Below, in pieces: positions 1-6,954 of a stretch of DNA of 13,872 bases (its first letter is position 1; every line of letters begins with the position of its first letter). The notes below the pieces were generated by a model that saw nothing but the letters and a program-made list of their open reading frames with translations, ran no database searches and was not told where the DNA came from. A program made the position numbers and the translations under genes. The stretch comes from Omnitrophica WOR_2 bacterium RBG_13_41_10 (GTDB taxonomy: Bacteria; Omnitrophota; Gorgyraeia; Gygaellales; Profunditerraquicolaceae): the NCBI GenBank assembly GCA_001805465.1, contig MHGH01000013.1:18371-32242 (forward strand), read 5' to 3'.

Positions 1-2923
1 TGTCCACATGTAAACCCAAGACTTTTGCTGCCCATCCTAAATGAGTCTCCAAAATTTGCCCGACATTCATACGCGAAGGAACACCCAAGGGGTTTAAGAC
101 TATATCCACTGGGGTGCCGTCAGGCATAAAAGGCAAATCTTCCTGCGGCAATATACGGGCTACCACCCCTTTATTTCCGTGCCTACCGGCTAATTTATCC
201 CCTTCTGACAGTTTTCTTTTGGTAGCCACATAACAGACTACGCGTTTTAAGACACCGGGCGGTAACTCATCGCCGCGCCTTACTTTTTCAATCTCCTGTT
301 GTTCTTCAGCCATTAACTCCTGCAGCTGTTCATTAAAAGAGGTAACCAATATTTTGGCCTCTTCATTATTATTAAGGTCCATCTTTTCTATCTTTGTTTT
401 ATCTACGCCCAATAGCTGGCTTAAGCGCGCTATTTTTTCACGCTCTAAAAACTCTATTTCCTGCTTATAGTAAGCCTTTAATTCCCTGATTTTAGCCAGC
501 TCTTTGGATTTTTCTTCTTTGGATTTTCTGCCCCGGTCTTTACGGGAAAAAATATGCGCATCTACAACCACCCCTTCTACTCCCGGCGGGACAATCAAGG
601 AAGTATCGCGTACGTCCGAGGCCTTTTCCCCGAATATAGCGCGTAATAAACGCTCTTCAGGGGATAATTCTGATTCGGTTTTTGGGGTAACTTTTCCGAC
701 TAAAATATCTCCGGGTGCAACCTCTGCGCCGATATGTACTATACCGTTCTCATCCAGGTTTCTTAAGGCGTCTTCGCTGACATTGGGGATATCGCGAGTT
801 ATCTCTTCATTGCCTAAGCGTGTCTCGGTTGCCTCAATTTCAAATTCTTCGATATGAATAGAGGTAAAGGTATCTTCTTTCACTACCCTTTCGTTAATTA
901 AAATCGCATCTTCAAAGTTATACCCTCGCCAGACCATAAAACAAACTAAGAGATTTTTCCCTAACGCCAATAAACCCTCTTTTGTGGCTGTGCCGTCGGC
1001 AATAGCCTGGCCTTTCTCTACGTGATCACCGATTTTTACCAATGGCGTTTGATTTAAAGTGGTATCGGCATTAGTACGCATATATTTCTGCAGATGATAG
1101 GTTTTCTTTCCGATGGTTATGGTAGAGCTGTCTACATAAGTCACTCTGCCTGATTCTTGCGCTAACAAAACCGTTCCTGAGTCCCGGGCTACTTTTCCCT
1201 CCATGCCAGTTCCTACAATCGGCGCTTCGGTAATCATCAAAGGAACAGCCTGCCTTTGCATATTGGAACCCATAAGTGCGCGGTTGGCATCATCGTGCTC
1301 CAAGAAAGGTATAAGAGAAGCAGCCACCGAAACCAGCTGTTTGGGGGAAACATCCATATACTCTACTTGTTTTTGGGGAACTTTGGGAAAATCGCTTTTA
1401 AAACGGCAGGATACTTCGCGCTCTACAAAATTACCGTTATTATCCAACGGGACATTTGCCTGGGCTATAACTTTATTTTCTTCGATATCTGCAGTAAGAT
1501 AATCTATTTTACGGCTGACCCTCCCATCTTCCACTTTACGGTAAGGGGTTTCTAGAAGCCCTAAATTATTAATCCTGGCAAAATTACTTAAGGAAGCAAT
1601 TAGCCCGATATTGGAACCTTCGGGAGTCTCTATAGGGCATATCCTTCCGTAATGCGAGGGATGTATATCCCTTACTTCAAAACCTGCGCGTTCCCGGGAT
1701 AAACCTCCCGGGCCTAATGCGCTCAATCTTCTCTTATGGGTCATTTCCGCCAAAGGATTAACCTGGTCCATAAATTGGGATAATTGGCTGCGGCCGAAGA
1801 AATCCCTGATCTGGTTAGATAGCAACTTGGAATTTATCAGGTGATGCACGCTTAAATTACTGAAATCCCCTAAGATACTCAATCTTTCACGGATAGACCG
1901 TTCAATCCTGCTTAGGCCTATTCTTACCTGGTTTTGCACTAATTCCCCTACTGTTTTCACACGGCGATTGCCTAAATGGTCTATATCATCAATATGGCCT
2001 TCTGCGCTATTTAGTTTAATCAGGTATTCTATTACCTTAATAATAGTAGCGGAATCCAGGATTCTTTTTTCCAGAGAAACATCCATTCCTAATTTTCTAT
2101 TGATAATAAAACGGCCTACCCTTTCTAAATCATACCTGTTAGGGTCAAAAAATAACCTATAAAATAAAGCCTCGGCACCTTCTTTAGTTACAGGTTCTGT
2201 GGGCCGCATCTTGCGGTAAAAATCTAAATAGGCCTCTTCTTTATTTTTGGTAAAGTCTTTCTTTAAAGTATTGGTAATTTCCGGATATTCTTTTCCGAAG
2301 GCGTTGGTGATATCTAAGTCGGTAGAAAACCCTAAGATTCTTAAAAGCTGTGTGGCGGGGAAGCTTCTGCGCCTGTCGACATAGGCAAGAACAGTTTCTG
2401 TTAAATCGTACTTAAACTCAAGCCAGGCACCGCGCGAAGGGATAAGCCGGGCATAGAATATTTTTTTGCCGGTAGGGTGAGATTCTTCTTCAAAAAATAC
2501 CCCGGAAGAGCGCTGTAACTGGCTCACCACTACGCGGTCTTCTCCGTTAATGATGAAGCTGCCTGTAGGGGCCATCAAGGGTATCTCTCCGAAATAAGCG
2601 TCTTGTTCTTTGGTCTCATGAGGAGTAATAATCCTGAATTTTACTTTTAAGGGTGCGGCAAAAGTTAAAGAGCGGCGTTTGGATTCGGCAATATCATATT
2701 TGGGTTTCCCTAAAGAATAACTGATAAATTCCAGCTTTACCGAGCGCTCAATATCCTCGATAGGAAACATATCCAGGAAAACTTCCTGCAGGCCTTGATG
2801 TCTACGTTCGCCAGGATGAATATTTAGCTGCAAAAGTTCCAGATATGATTCAAGCTGTACGTCTAATAGATAGGGTAATTCATAGACGCTTTTAATTTTC
2901 TCAAAATTTTTACGTTTAATCAT
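1..2923 (-). CDS. rpoB: RNA polymerase beta subunit, N-terminal 974 codons (3' end outside window)
   Basis: Encodes the beta subunit of RNA polymerase, which forms much of the catalytic cleft and the rifampicin pocket. The frame opens with ATG at 2923 and stays open to the window edge. The start fits the family: MIKRKNFEKIKSVYELPYLL precedes a QLESYLELLQ segment. The rifampicin cluster lies near residues 378-405 (SQLSQFMDQVNPLAEMTHKR, then RLSALGPGGL) and is followed by CPIETPEGSNIGL. The active-site motif GDKLAGRHGNKGVV is near residue 906, and LNPLGVPSRMNVGQILETHL near the edge. The C-terminal portion, probably 200-350 residues, is missing only because the window ends. It begins 2 nt after the rplL stop with only a weak Shine-Dalgarno, so it is probably translationally coupled to rplL. 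Residues equivalent to E. coli D516, H526 and S531 are present; the equivalent of N518 is Val and of P567 is Ser. Identification is certain. Confidence 0.98.
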   Translation of the reverse strand, partial: MIKRKNFEKIKSVYELPYLLDVQLESYLELLQLNIHPGERRHQGLQEVFLDMFPIEDIERSVKLEFISYSLGKPKYDIAESKRRSLTFAAPLKVKFRIITPHETKEQDAYFGEIPLMAPTGSFIINGEDRVVVSQLQRSSGVFFEEESHPTGKKIFYARLIPSRGAWLEFKYDLTETVLAYVDRRRSFPATQLLRILGFSTDLDITNAFGKEYPEITNTLKKDFTKNKEEAYLDFYRKMRPTEPVTKEGAEALFYRLFFDPNRYDLERVGRFIINRKLGMDVSLEKRILDSATIIKVIEYLIKLNSAEGHIDDIDHLGNRRVKTVGELVQNQVRIGLSRIERSIRERLSILGDFSNLSVHHLINSKLLSNQIRDFFGRSQLSQFMDQVNPLAEMTHKRRLSALGPGGLSRERAGFEVRDIHPSHYGRICPIETPEGSNIGLIASLSNFARINNLGLLETPYRKVEDGRVSRKIDYLTADIEENKVIAQANVPLDNNGNFVEREVSCRFKSDFPKVPQKQVEYMDVSPKQLVSVAASLIPFLEHDDANRALMGSNMQRQAVPLMITEAPIVGTGMEGKVARDSGTVLLAQESGRVTYVDSSTITIGKKTYHLQKYMRTNADTTLNQTPLVKIGDHVEKGQAIADGTATKEGLLALGKNLLVCFMVWRGYNFEDAILINERVVKEDTFTSIHIEEFEIEATETRLGNEEITRDIPNVSEDALRNLDENGIVHIGAEVAPGDILVGKVTPKTESELSPEERLLRAIFGEKASDVRDTSLIVPPGVEGVVVDAHIFSRKDRGRKSKEEKSKELAKIRELKAYYKQEIEFLEREKIARLSQLLGVDKTKIEKMDLNNNEEAKILVTSFNEQLQELMAEEQQEIEKVRRGDELPPGVLKRVVCYVATKRKLSEGDKLAGRHGNKGVVARILPQEDLPFMPDGTPVDIVLNPLGVPSRMNVGQILETHLGWAAKVLGLHVD

Positions 2924-2925
2924 CG

Positions 2926-3315
2926 TTATTTCAACTCTACTGTAGCACCTGCTGCTTCAAGTTTTTTCTTTATTTCCTGAGCCTCTTCTTTAGGAATCCC
3001 TTCCTTTACTGGCTTGGGGGCTGTATCCACTAAGTCCTTGGCTTCTTTCAAACCTAAGGTTGTAACCGCCCTTACCTCTTTTATTACCGCAATCTTATTA
3101 GCTCCTGTGCTTACCAAGACTACGGTAAAGACGCTCTTTTCTTCTGCTGGAGCGCCTGCGGCTGTGGTAGCGCCTGCGGCTAGAGGCATCGCCATCATCG
3201 GCATATTCGCCTGCACGCCGAATTTCTCTTCCAGGGCCTTGACTAAATCCGCTAACTCCAGGACCGTCATGGTCTCGATAGACTTGATTAACTCTTCCAT
3301 CTTTGTAGTTCCCAT
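2926..3315 (-). CDS. rplL: 50S ribosomal protein L7/L12
   Basis: L7/L12 is the multicopy stalk protein that recruits and activates translational GTPases. The 129-residue product has the family layout: an N-terminal dimerisation and L10-binding helical region (about 7-36), a flexible Ala/Gly/Met-rich hinge (about 37-57) and a C-terminal GTPase-binding domain (about 58-129). The last contains the conserved KEVRAVTTLGLKEAKDLVD and the PKPVKEG loop. Start Met1 is chosen over Met6 because a strong AGGGAGG lies 6 nt upstream. That site is made of the last codons of rplJ (Lys-Gly-Gly-stop), which should couple the two genes while giving L12 a strong start of its own. This suits the need for several L12 copies per L10. 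The gene sits between rplJ and rpoB with 2-nt gaps on each side. Confidence 0.98.
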   Translation of the reverse strand: MGTTKMEELIKSIETMTVLELADLVKALEEKFGVQANMPMMAMPLAAGATTAAGAPAEEKSVFTVVLVSTGANKIAVIKEVRAVTTLGLKEAKDLVDTAPKPVKEGIPKEEAQEIKKKLEAAGATVELK

Positions 3316-3317
3316 TT

Positions 3318-3845
3318 TTATCCTCCCTTTTTATTTTTTATCTGATCAAGGCAATATACTAATTTCTTTAAGGTCTGATTTAATACTATGACTAATTTTG
3401 AAATCGGCGCATTTAAGGTCATCACTACCTGGGCCCTTAAAACCTCTTTAGAGGGTAAGCGAGATAATCTTTCTATGTCTTTTTTCTCGATAATTTTATC
3501 TTTTAAAAGCCCCCCTTCTAATTTCAGGCTCTCGTGGCTGCGGGAAAAATTAGCCAATATTTTACAGGTGTCTACGGGCTCATCCCGGACAAAAACCAGG
3601 CCGCAGGGCCCGTCGATTAATCTAATCAAATCTTGGCAAGGGCTATTTTTAAAGGCCCGCCTGGCTACGGTATTCTTTACTACAAAAAGGTTTGCCTTGG
3701 CCTGCCTTAAAGATAATCTCAACAGGCTTAAGGCCGGGCTAGATACCCCCGAATACTTTAAAATAAAAACGCTGTCCGATGTTTTTAGGTTATTTTTGAT
3801 TAAGCCCTCTGAGGTCTCCTTGAATAACAGGCTGATTTTTTTCAT
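3318..3845 (-). CDS. rplJ: 50S ribosomal protein L10
   Basis: L10 anchors L7/L12 dimers to 23S rRNA at the base of the ribosomal stalk. The 175-residue product shows the family's rRNA-binding N-terminal domain, including YSGVSSPALSLLR at 31-43 (in place of the usual Y-RGLT) and the hallmark VVKNTVARRA at 55-64. A GPCGLVFV strand follows, and a long C-terminal helix (about 150-172) carries the L12-binding sites. The start lies 2 nt after the rplA stop with no clear Shine-Dalgarno, so re-initiation after L1 is likely. In E. coli this gene is preceded by a long regulatory leader bound by the L10-L12 complex; there is no room for one here. The last three codons and stop form the ribosome-binding site of rplL. 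Confidence 0.97.
   Translation of the reverse strand: MKKISLLFKETSEGLIKNNLKTSDSVFILKYSGVSSPALSLLRLSLRQAKANLFVVKNTVARRAFKNSPCQDLIRLIDGPCGLVFVRDEPVDTCKILANFSRSHESLKLEGGLLKDKIIEKKDIERLSRLPSKEVLRAQVVMTLNAPISKLVIVLNQTLKKLVYCLDQIKNKKGG
3322..3329 (-). promoter_or_regulatory. Strong ribosome-binding site of rplL, embedded in the rplJ 3' end
   Basis: On the minus strand AAGGGAGG lies 6 nt before the rplL ATG and at the same time encodes Lys-Gly-Gly at the C-terminus of L10. It is the strongest Shine-Dalgarno of the rpl block and decides the Met1 start of L7/L12. Confidence 0.85.
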
Positions 3846-3847
3846 TT

Positions 3848-4528
3848 TTATAGGTTTATCTTGAGTGCCGGGTTCATGGTAGAACTGATAAATGCGCTTT
3901 GAATGAATTTTCCTTTTACGGAAGCCGGCTTCGCCTCATTTAAAGATTCGATAACGCGCGAGGCATTTTCATATAATTTATATTCATCGAATGATATTTT
4001 ACCCACGGACAAATGTACGCCTGACTGTTTATCTACCCTAAATTCCACCTTCCCTCTTCTTACATCCTCAATTGCCTTTACTATATCCATGGTAACCGTA
4101 CCGGTTTTGGTACTAGGCATAAGCCCGCGCGGCCCCAAGACTTTTCCTAACCGCGCAAGGTCTTTCATGATGTCGGGCGTGGCAATGGCGCAATCAAAAT
4201 CTAAAAATCCGCCGGCCACCTTATTGATTAAGTCTTCGGCGCCCACATGGTCCGCACCTGCTTTTCGGGCTAATTGCTCGCTTTCTCCTTTACAAAATAC
4301 CGCTACTCTTACTTTTTTACCAGTGCCGTGCGGAAGGACAACGGTACCGCGCACCATCTGGTCTGATTTCTTAGGGTCTATATTTAAACGGAAATGCAGG
4401 TCCAAAGAAGCATCGAATTTAGGGAGACACATCTTTTTTAAGGCGGATATTGCCTCTTTTAAAGAAAGGGCCTCTTCTTGTTTTAGTCCTTTAGCCGATT
4501 CTTGATATCTTTTGCTGCGTGTTTTCAT
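3848..4528 (-). CDS. rplA: 50S ribosomal protein L1
   Basis: L1 builds the mobile L1 stalk that handles the leaving E-site tRNA; in many bacteria it also represses its own operon by binding mRNA. The 226-residue product has the normal family length. Visible family features are the VRGTVVLPHGTGKKVRVAVF strand near 59-78 and the central AGADHVGAEDLINKV segment. The signature LGKVLGPRGLMPSTKTGTVT spans about 127-146, followed by VRRGKVEFRVDKQSGVH. The ATG overlaps the rplK stop as ATGA, and a GGTGG sits just upstream inside rplK. Nothing appears truncated. Because nusG, rplK and rplA are contiguous, there is no untranslated leader in front of rplK for an L1 operator; any such site would have to lie in coding sequence or elsewhere. 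Confidence 0.97.
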   Translation of the reverse strand: MKTRSKRYQESAKGLKQEEALSLKEAISALKKMCLPKFDASLDLHFRLNIDPKKSDQMVRGTVVLPHGTGKKVRVAVFCKGESEQLARKAGADHVGAEDLINKVAGGFLDFDCAIATPDIMKDLARLGKVLGPRGLMPSTKTGTVTMDIVKAIEDVRRGKVEFRVDKQSGVHLSVGKISFDEYKLYENASRVIESLNEAKPASVKGKFIQSAFISSTMNPALKINL

Positions 4529-4950
4529 TCTACCACCGTTATTCCCATACTTCTGGCTGTGCCTTCTATAACCTTGACCGCCGCAGCCAAATCCGAAGTG
4601 TTTAGGTCTTTCATTTTTTGTTTAGCAATTTCTTCTGCCTGTTTTTTAGTTATACTGCCTATGGTTTCTTTGCCTGCGGTTCCCGATGCCTTAGCCAAAT
4701 TTGCCGCGCGCTTAATAAGGATGGAAGAAGGCGGGCTTTTAATAATAAAAGAAAAAGTCTTGTCTTCATAAACGCTGATTACTGCGGGTAGTATTAACCC
4801 TTCCCTTCCCTTGGTCTGCTCGTTAAATTGCTTGCAGAACAGCATAATATTCACTCCGTGCTGGCCTAAGGCAGGCCCTACGGGTGGTGCAGGATTAGCC
4901 TGTCCTGCCGGAACATGCAATTTTATCTGGACTATTACCTTTTTTGCCAT
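4525..4950 (-). CDS. rplK: 50S ribosomal protein L11
   Basis: L11 binds 23S rRNA helices 43-44 in the GTPase-associated centre, next to the L10-L12 stalk. The 141-residue product is the usual length. It shows the N-terminal proline-rich switch QANPAPPVGPALGQHGVNIM (about 18-37), then FCKQFNEQTKGREGLILPAV and the FSFIIKSPPSS segment. The rRNA-binding C-terminal domain ends in KVIEGTARSMGITVV. The ATG directly abuts the nusG stop (TAAATG), and a GAGAGG within the end of nusG, about 8 nt upstream, serves as ribosome-binding site. The stop overlaps the rplA start by 4 nt. The nusG-rplK-rplA order is the standard bacterial one. Confidence 0.98.
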   Translation of the reverse strand: MAKKVIVQIKLHVPAGQANPAPPVGPALGQHGVNIMLFCKQFNEQTKGREGLILPAVISVYEDKTFSFIIKSPPSSILIKRAANLAKASGTAGKETIGSITKKQAEEIAKQKMKDLNTSDLAAAVKVIEGTARSMGITVVE

Positions 4951-5478
4951 TTATACCCTCTCTACTTGCCAATATTCTAATTCCACGGGTGTGGCCCTGC
5001 CAAAAATAGAGACACTCACCTTTAGTTTACCCTTTTCCGGATGTAGCTCTTCTACCGTTCCGTTAAAATTCACAAAGGGCCCTTCTAAAACCCTGACCTG
5101 CTCGCCTTTTTCAAAAACGGTCTTGGGAATAGGCTTGACCTGTGTTTCCTGGGTTCTTTTTAGGATACTCTCTACCTCTACTTCAGGCAAAGGCATGGGT
5201 TTTTTGCCTAAACCGATGAAACCGGTAACCCCGGGGGTTGTCTTTACCAAAAAGTAGGTTGCTTCGTTTAACTCCATTTCTACTAAAAGATAACCCGGAA
5301 AAAATTTGCGTTGCGATATTTTCTTTTTACCCGAGCGTATCTCAGATATCTGCTCGGTGGGAATAATTACCTTGGCAATAAGTTCCTGTTGGCCGTGTGC
5401 TGCGATTCTGTTTTCTAATGCCGTCTTAACCTTATCTTCTGCTCCGGTTTGTGTATGAACAACGTACCAATTCTTCAT
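4951..5478 (-). CDS. nusG: Transcription termination/antitermination factor NusG
   Basis: NusG binds RNA polymerase across the cleft, reduces pausing, and links polymerase to Rho or to the leading ribosome. The 175-residue product carries an N-terminal NGN domain that opens with MKNWYVVHTQTGAEDKV and includes RKFFPGYLLVEMEL (58-70) and the TPGVTGFIG strand (81-89). A C-terminal KOW domain starts near 123 (EKGEQVRVLEGPFVNFNGTV) and runs to VSIFGRATPVEL. There is no additional domain. The ATG overlaps the secE stop as ATGA with no good Shine-Dalgarno, so it is probably translated by re-initiation after SecE. The secE-nusG pair is conserved across bacteria. Confidence 0.98.
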   Translation of the reverse strand: MKNWYVVHTQTGAEDKVKTALENRIAAHGQQELIAKVIIPTEQISEIRSGKKKISQRKFFPGYLLVEMELNEATYFLVKTTPGVTGFIGLGKKPMPLPEVEVESILKRTQETQVKPIPKTVFEKGEQVRVLEGPFVNFNGTVEELHPEKGKLKVSVSIFGRATPVELEYWQVERV

Positions 5479-5666
5479 TTGAATAATAAACTTAAGCCTT
5501 TAGAAAGCAATAAATCAATCATGCCTATAAATACCGCCAATATGAAGGTTGCAGTAATAACTACGATGGTAGCGCCTATTAACTCCTGGCGGGTTGACCA
5601 AGATACCTTGCCCAACTCTGCTTTGACCTCAGATAAAAAATTAATTGGTTTTGTCAGTATGCCCAT
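5475..5666 (-). CDS. secE: Protein translocase subunit SecE, single-span form
   Basis: SecE clamps the two halves of the SecY channel in the inner membrane. The 63-residue product is the short one-helix form common outside the enterobacteria. It has an amphipathic N-terminal stretch with the conserved VKAELGKVSWSTRQEL (about 14-29), then one transmembrane helix (about 31-54). The start is the first ATG after tRNA-Trp. Upstream lies a G-run (AAAGGGGGG, 5681-5689) whose last G is 14 nt from the ATG, a longer spacer than usual. If tRNA-Trp is cut out of the transcript, the secE message would begin with an untranslated leader of about 33 nt. The short length makes function rest on the signature and the secE-nusG context, both clear. 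Confidence 0.94.
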   Translation of the reverse strand: MGILTKPINFLSEVKAELGKVSWSTRQELIGATIVVITATFILAVFIGMIDLLLSKGLSLLFK

Positions 5667-5699
5667 CTTATTTTATTTTGCCCCCCTTTATAGCAATAA

Positions 5700-5772
5700 C
5701 AGGGGCGGAGGGACTTGAACCCCCAGGACAGGATTTGGAGTCCCGCCGTTTAGCCAATTAACGGACGCCCCT
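5700..5772 (-). tRNA. trnW: tRNA-Trp (anticodon CCA)
   Basis: A full cloverleaf reads on the minus strand. The acceptor stem AGGGGCG (5772-5766) pairs with CGCCCCT (5707-5701). The anticodon arm is GGGAC-TCCAAAT-CCTG-like with anticodon CCA, and a TTCAAGT T-loop follows. The discriminator at 5700 is G, as expected for tryptophan tRNA. The terminal CCA is not encoded (GTTA follows). The 5' end lies one base after the rpmG stop codon, and secE starts 33 nt past the 3' end. A tRNA-Trp just upstream of secE is a common bacterial arrangement, although here no tuf gene precedes it. Confidence 0.96.
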
Positions 5773-5773
5773 A

Positions 5774-5923
5774 TTATTTAGTCTCCTTGTGTAGGGAATG
5801 TTGACGGCAAAACCTACAGAACTTACTGGTTTCCAACCTATCCTGATGCTTTTTCTTATTCTTCAAAGCGGTATAATTCCTGTTTTTACAGACGGTGCAT
5901 TCTAAAGTAATAATTTCGCGCAT
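5774..5923 (-). CDS. rpmG: 50S ribosomal protein L33, zinc-binding type
   Basis: A 49-codon gene for L33, a small protein near the ribosomal E site. Translation from ATG at 5923 gives MREIITLECTVCKNRNYTAL, then a basic middle and ...KFCRFCRQHSLHKETK. Two CxxC pairs (C9/C12 and C36/C39) mark the zinc-ribbon form of the family. Length and sequence are typical for L33. The gene lies between tRNA-Thr and tRNA-Trp. Its leader from the tRNA-Thr 3' end is 18 nt (tagcaagtggattgaaaa) with a poor Shine-Dalgarno. Its TAA stop is one nucleotide from the mature tRNA-Trp 5' end. After tRNA excision it would stand alone as a message of about 170 nt. Confidence 0.96.
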   Translation of the reverse strand: MREIITLECTVCKNRNYTALKNKKKHQDRLETSKFCRFCRQHSLHKETK

Positions 5924-5941
5924 TTTTCAATCCACTTGCTA

Positions 5942-6014
5942 AGCTGGAGACGGGAATTGAACCCGTGACCCCGTCCTTACCAAGGACGTGCTCTGCCGAC
6001 TGAGCTACTCCAGC
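5942..6014 (-). tRNA. trnT: tRNA-Thr (anticodon GGT)
   Basis: The minus strand folds into a standard cloverleaf. The acceptor stem is GCTGGAG/CTCCAGC and the D-arm is GCTC...GAGC. The anticodon arm is CGTCC-TTGGTAA-GGACG with anticodon GGT (threonine), and the T-arm is ACGGG-TTCAATT-CCCGT. The base at the discriminator position is T, and CCA is not encoded. It is the first gene after the promoter at 6123-6151, about 100 nt into the predicted transcript. In many bacteria tRNA-Thr lies just upstream of tuf in this neighbourhood; here tuf is absent and rpmG follows directly. Confidence 0.96.
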
Positions 6015-6116
6015 ATGAGCACATAATTAAAAAAAAGACAAACAACTCTCCCCCAGAATTTTGTTAATTCTTTTTTGCAACCCATTACAAAACCTTAATA
6101 TAGGATTGTGTTAGAA
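6015..6116 (-). other. Untranslated leader of the tRNA-Thr/rpmG/sec/rpl transcript
   Basis: About 100 nt lie between the expected transcription start and the tRNA-Thr 5' end. On the minus strand it is A+T-rich with a weak AGAATT/AATTCT hairpin, a GGGGGAGAG stretch and a T-run. I see no ORF, no known riboswitch and no convincing terminator. RNase P cleavage at tRNA-Thr would separate it from the rest of the message. Confidence 0.4.
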
Positions 6117-6122
6117 ACTAAA

Positions 6123-6151
6123 AGTATACCCCAAGAATATAATTTTGTCAA
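6123..6151 (-). promoter_or_regulatory. Near-consensus sigma-70 promoter for the tRNA-Thr/rpmG/secE/nusG/rpl/rpoB operon
   Basis: On the minus strand TTGACA (6151-6146) and TATACT (6128-6123) are separated by exactly 17 nt. The -35 is a perfect match and the -10 has one mismatch to TATAAT. Transcription should start near 6116-6117. The site lies in the only sizeable gap upstream of the translation-gene block and begins 17 nt after the rsmA stop. An A-rich tract just upstream of the -35 could act as an UP element. No other sequence in the window matches a promoter this well. Confidence 0.85.
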
Positions 6152-6168
6152 TGTTTTTTTTAGGAATT

Positions 6169-6954
6169 TTATAGATTGGCGAGGTTGGCAAAATCCTCTA
6201 AGGATAGCCGTTCAGGCCGGATATCGGGGCTAAGAGAGAATTTTAAGAAAAAGTCATCTAGTTTATCTTTTGAGACAATATCCAATAAGCTATTGCGCAA
6301 GGTTTTTCTTCTTTGATTAAAAGCTGACCTGATAATTTTAAAAAATAACCTTTCATTATTAACATGGACTGCTGCTGTAGAACGTATTGCTAAACGTAAA
6401 AAACAGGAATCTACTTTTGGCGCAGGATAAAATGAGTTTTTCTTTATGAAAAATAAAATCTTAGGTACACTTTGATATTGCACAAAGCAGCTGAATGACC
6501 CGTAATCCTTGGAGCCGGGTTTTGCCGCTATTCTTAGGGCAAATTCTTTCTGCACGGTAATATAAACGGAATCTATCCTATCTTTAAATTTTAAAAGGCA
6601 TTCGATGATGGGAGATGTGATATAGTAAGGGATATTCCCGAAGACCTTGATTTTATTTTTGCTTTTTGGGAAAAACTTATTGATATTAAATTTTAATATA
6701 TCCTTATTAATAATCTTTAGGTTCCTTTCACCCTCAAATTCCTTTTTTAAAAAACCATATAGCCCCCGGTCTATCTCTAAGGCATAGAGCATAGCCACCT
6801 TATCTTTTATATAACGAGTCATCTCGCCTCTACCCGCACCTATCTCTAATACGGTATCATCCACCTTAAAATCGCAAGCAGAAACGATTTTGCGCTGTAT
6901 ATTCTTATCGATTAAAAAATTCTGGCCTAGGTATTTTTTTGGTTTATAGAGCAT
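6169..6954 (-). CDS. rsmA: 16S rRNA (adenine1518-N6/adenine1519-N6)-dimethyltransferase RsmA (KsgA)
   Basis: Transfers four methyl groups from S-adenosylmethionine to two adjacent adenines in the 3'-terminal hairpin of 16S rRNA, a late 30S maturation step. The 261-residue product has normal length. The N-terminal KKYLGQNFLID (6-16) is the family's opening signature. The SAM-binding motif I is LEIGAGRG (36-43), with the acidic LEID after it at 59-62. The catalytic NIPYYITSPI (107-116, the NLPY-type motif with Ile for Leu) is present, as is the C-terminal FNQRRKTLRNSL (212-223). The ATG lies 28 nt inside the end of pdxA and lacks a clear ribosome-binding site, so coupling to pdxA translation is likely. 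Next to pdxA, this matches the surA-pdxA-ksgA order of gammaproteobacteria. No terminator separates it from the downstream promoter. Confidence 0.97.
   Translation of the reverse strand: MLYKPKKYLGQNFLIDKNIQRKIVSACDFKVDDTVLEIGAGRGEMTRYIKDKVAMLYALEIDRGLYGFLKKEFEGERNLKIINKDILKFNINKFFPKSKNKIKVFGNIPYYITSPIIECLLKFKDRIDSVYITVQKEFALRIAAKPGSKDYGSFSCFVQYQSVPKILFFIKKNSFYPAPKVDSCFLRLAIRSTAAVHVNNERLFFKIIRSAFNQRRKTLRNSLLDIVSKDKLDDFFLKFSLSPDIRPERLSLEDFANLANL

Noticed and set aside
1203..1555. Plus-strand open frames opposite rpoB, including two overlapping 99-codon frames
   Set aside because: They lie entirely within the unmistakable rpoB frame on the other strand, show no family motif and have no ribosome-binding site. 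The same holds for plus-strand frames opposite rplA, nusG, mfd and secDF.
6015..6026. ATGAGCACATAA shared with 10697-10708 as a possible dispersed element
   Set aside because: A 12-base match is expected by chance several times in a window of this size, and the similarity stops at both ends.
6055..6071. AGAATT/AATTCT hairpin followed by a T-run on the minus strand as a terminator or attenuator in the operon leader
   Set aside because: The stem is only 6 bp and A+T-rich, and about 15 nt including a G-run separate it from the T-run.
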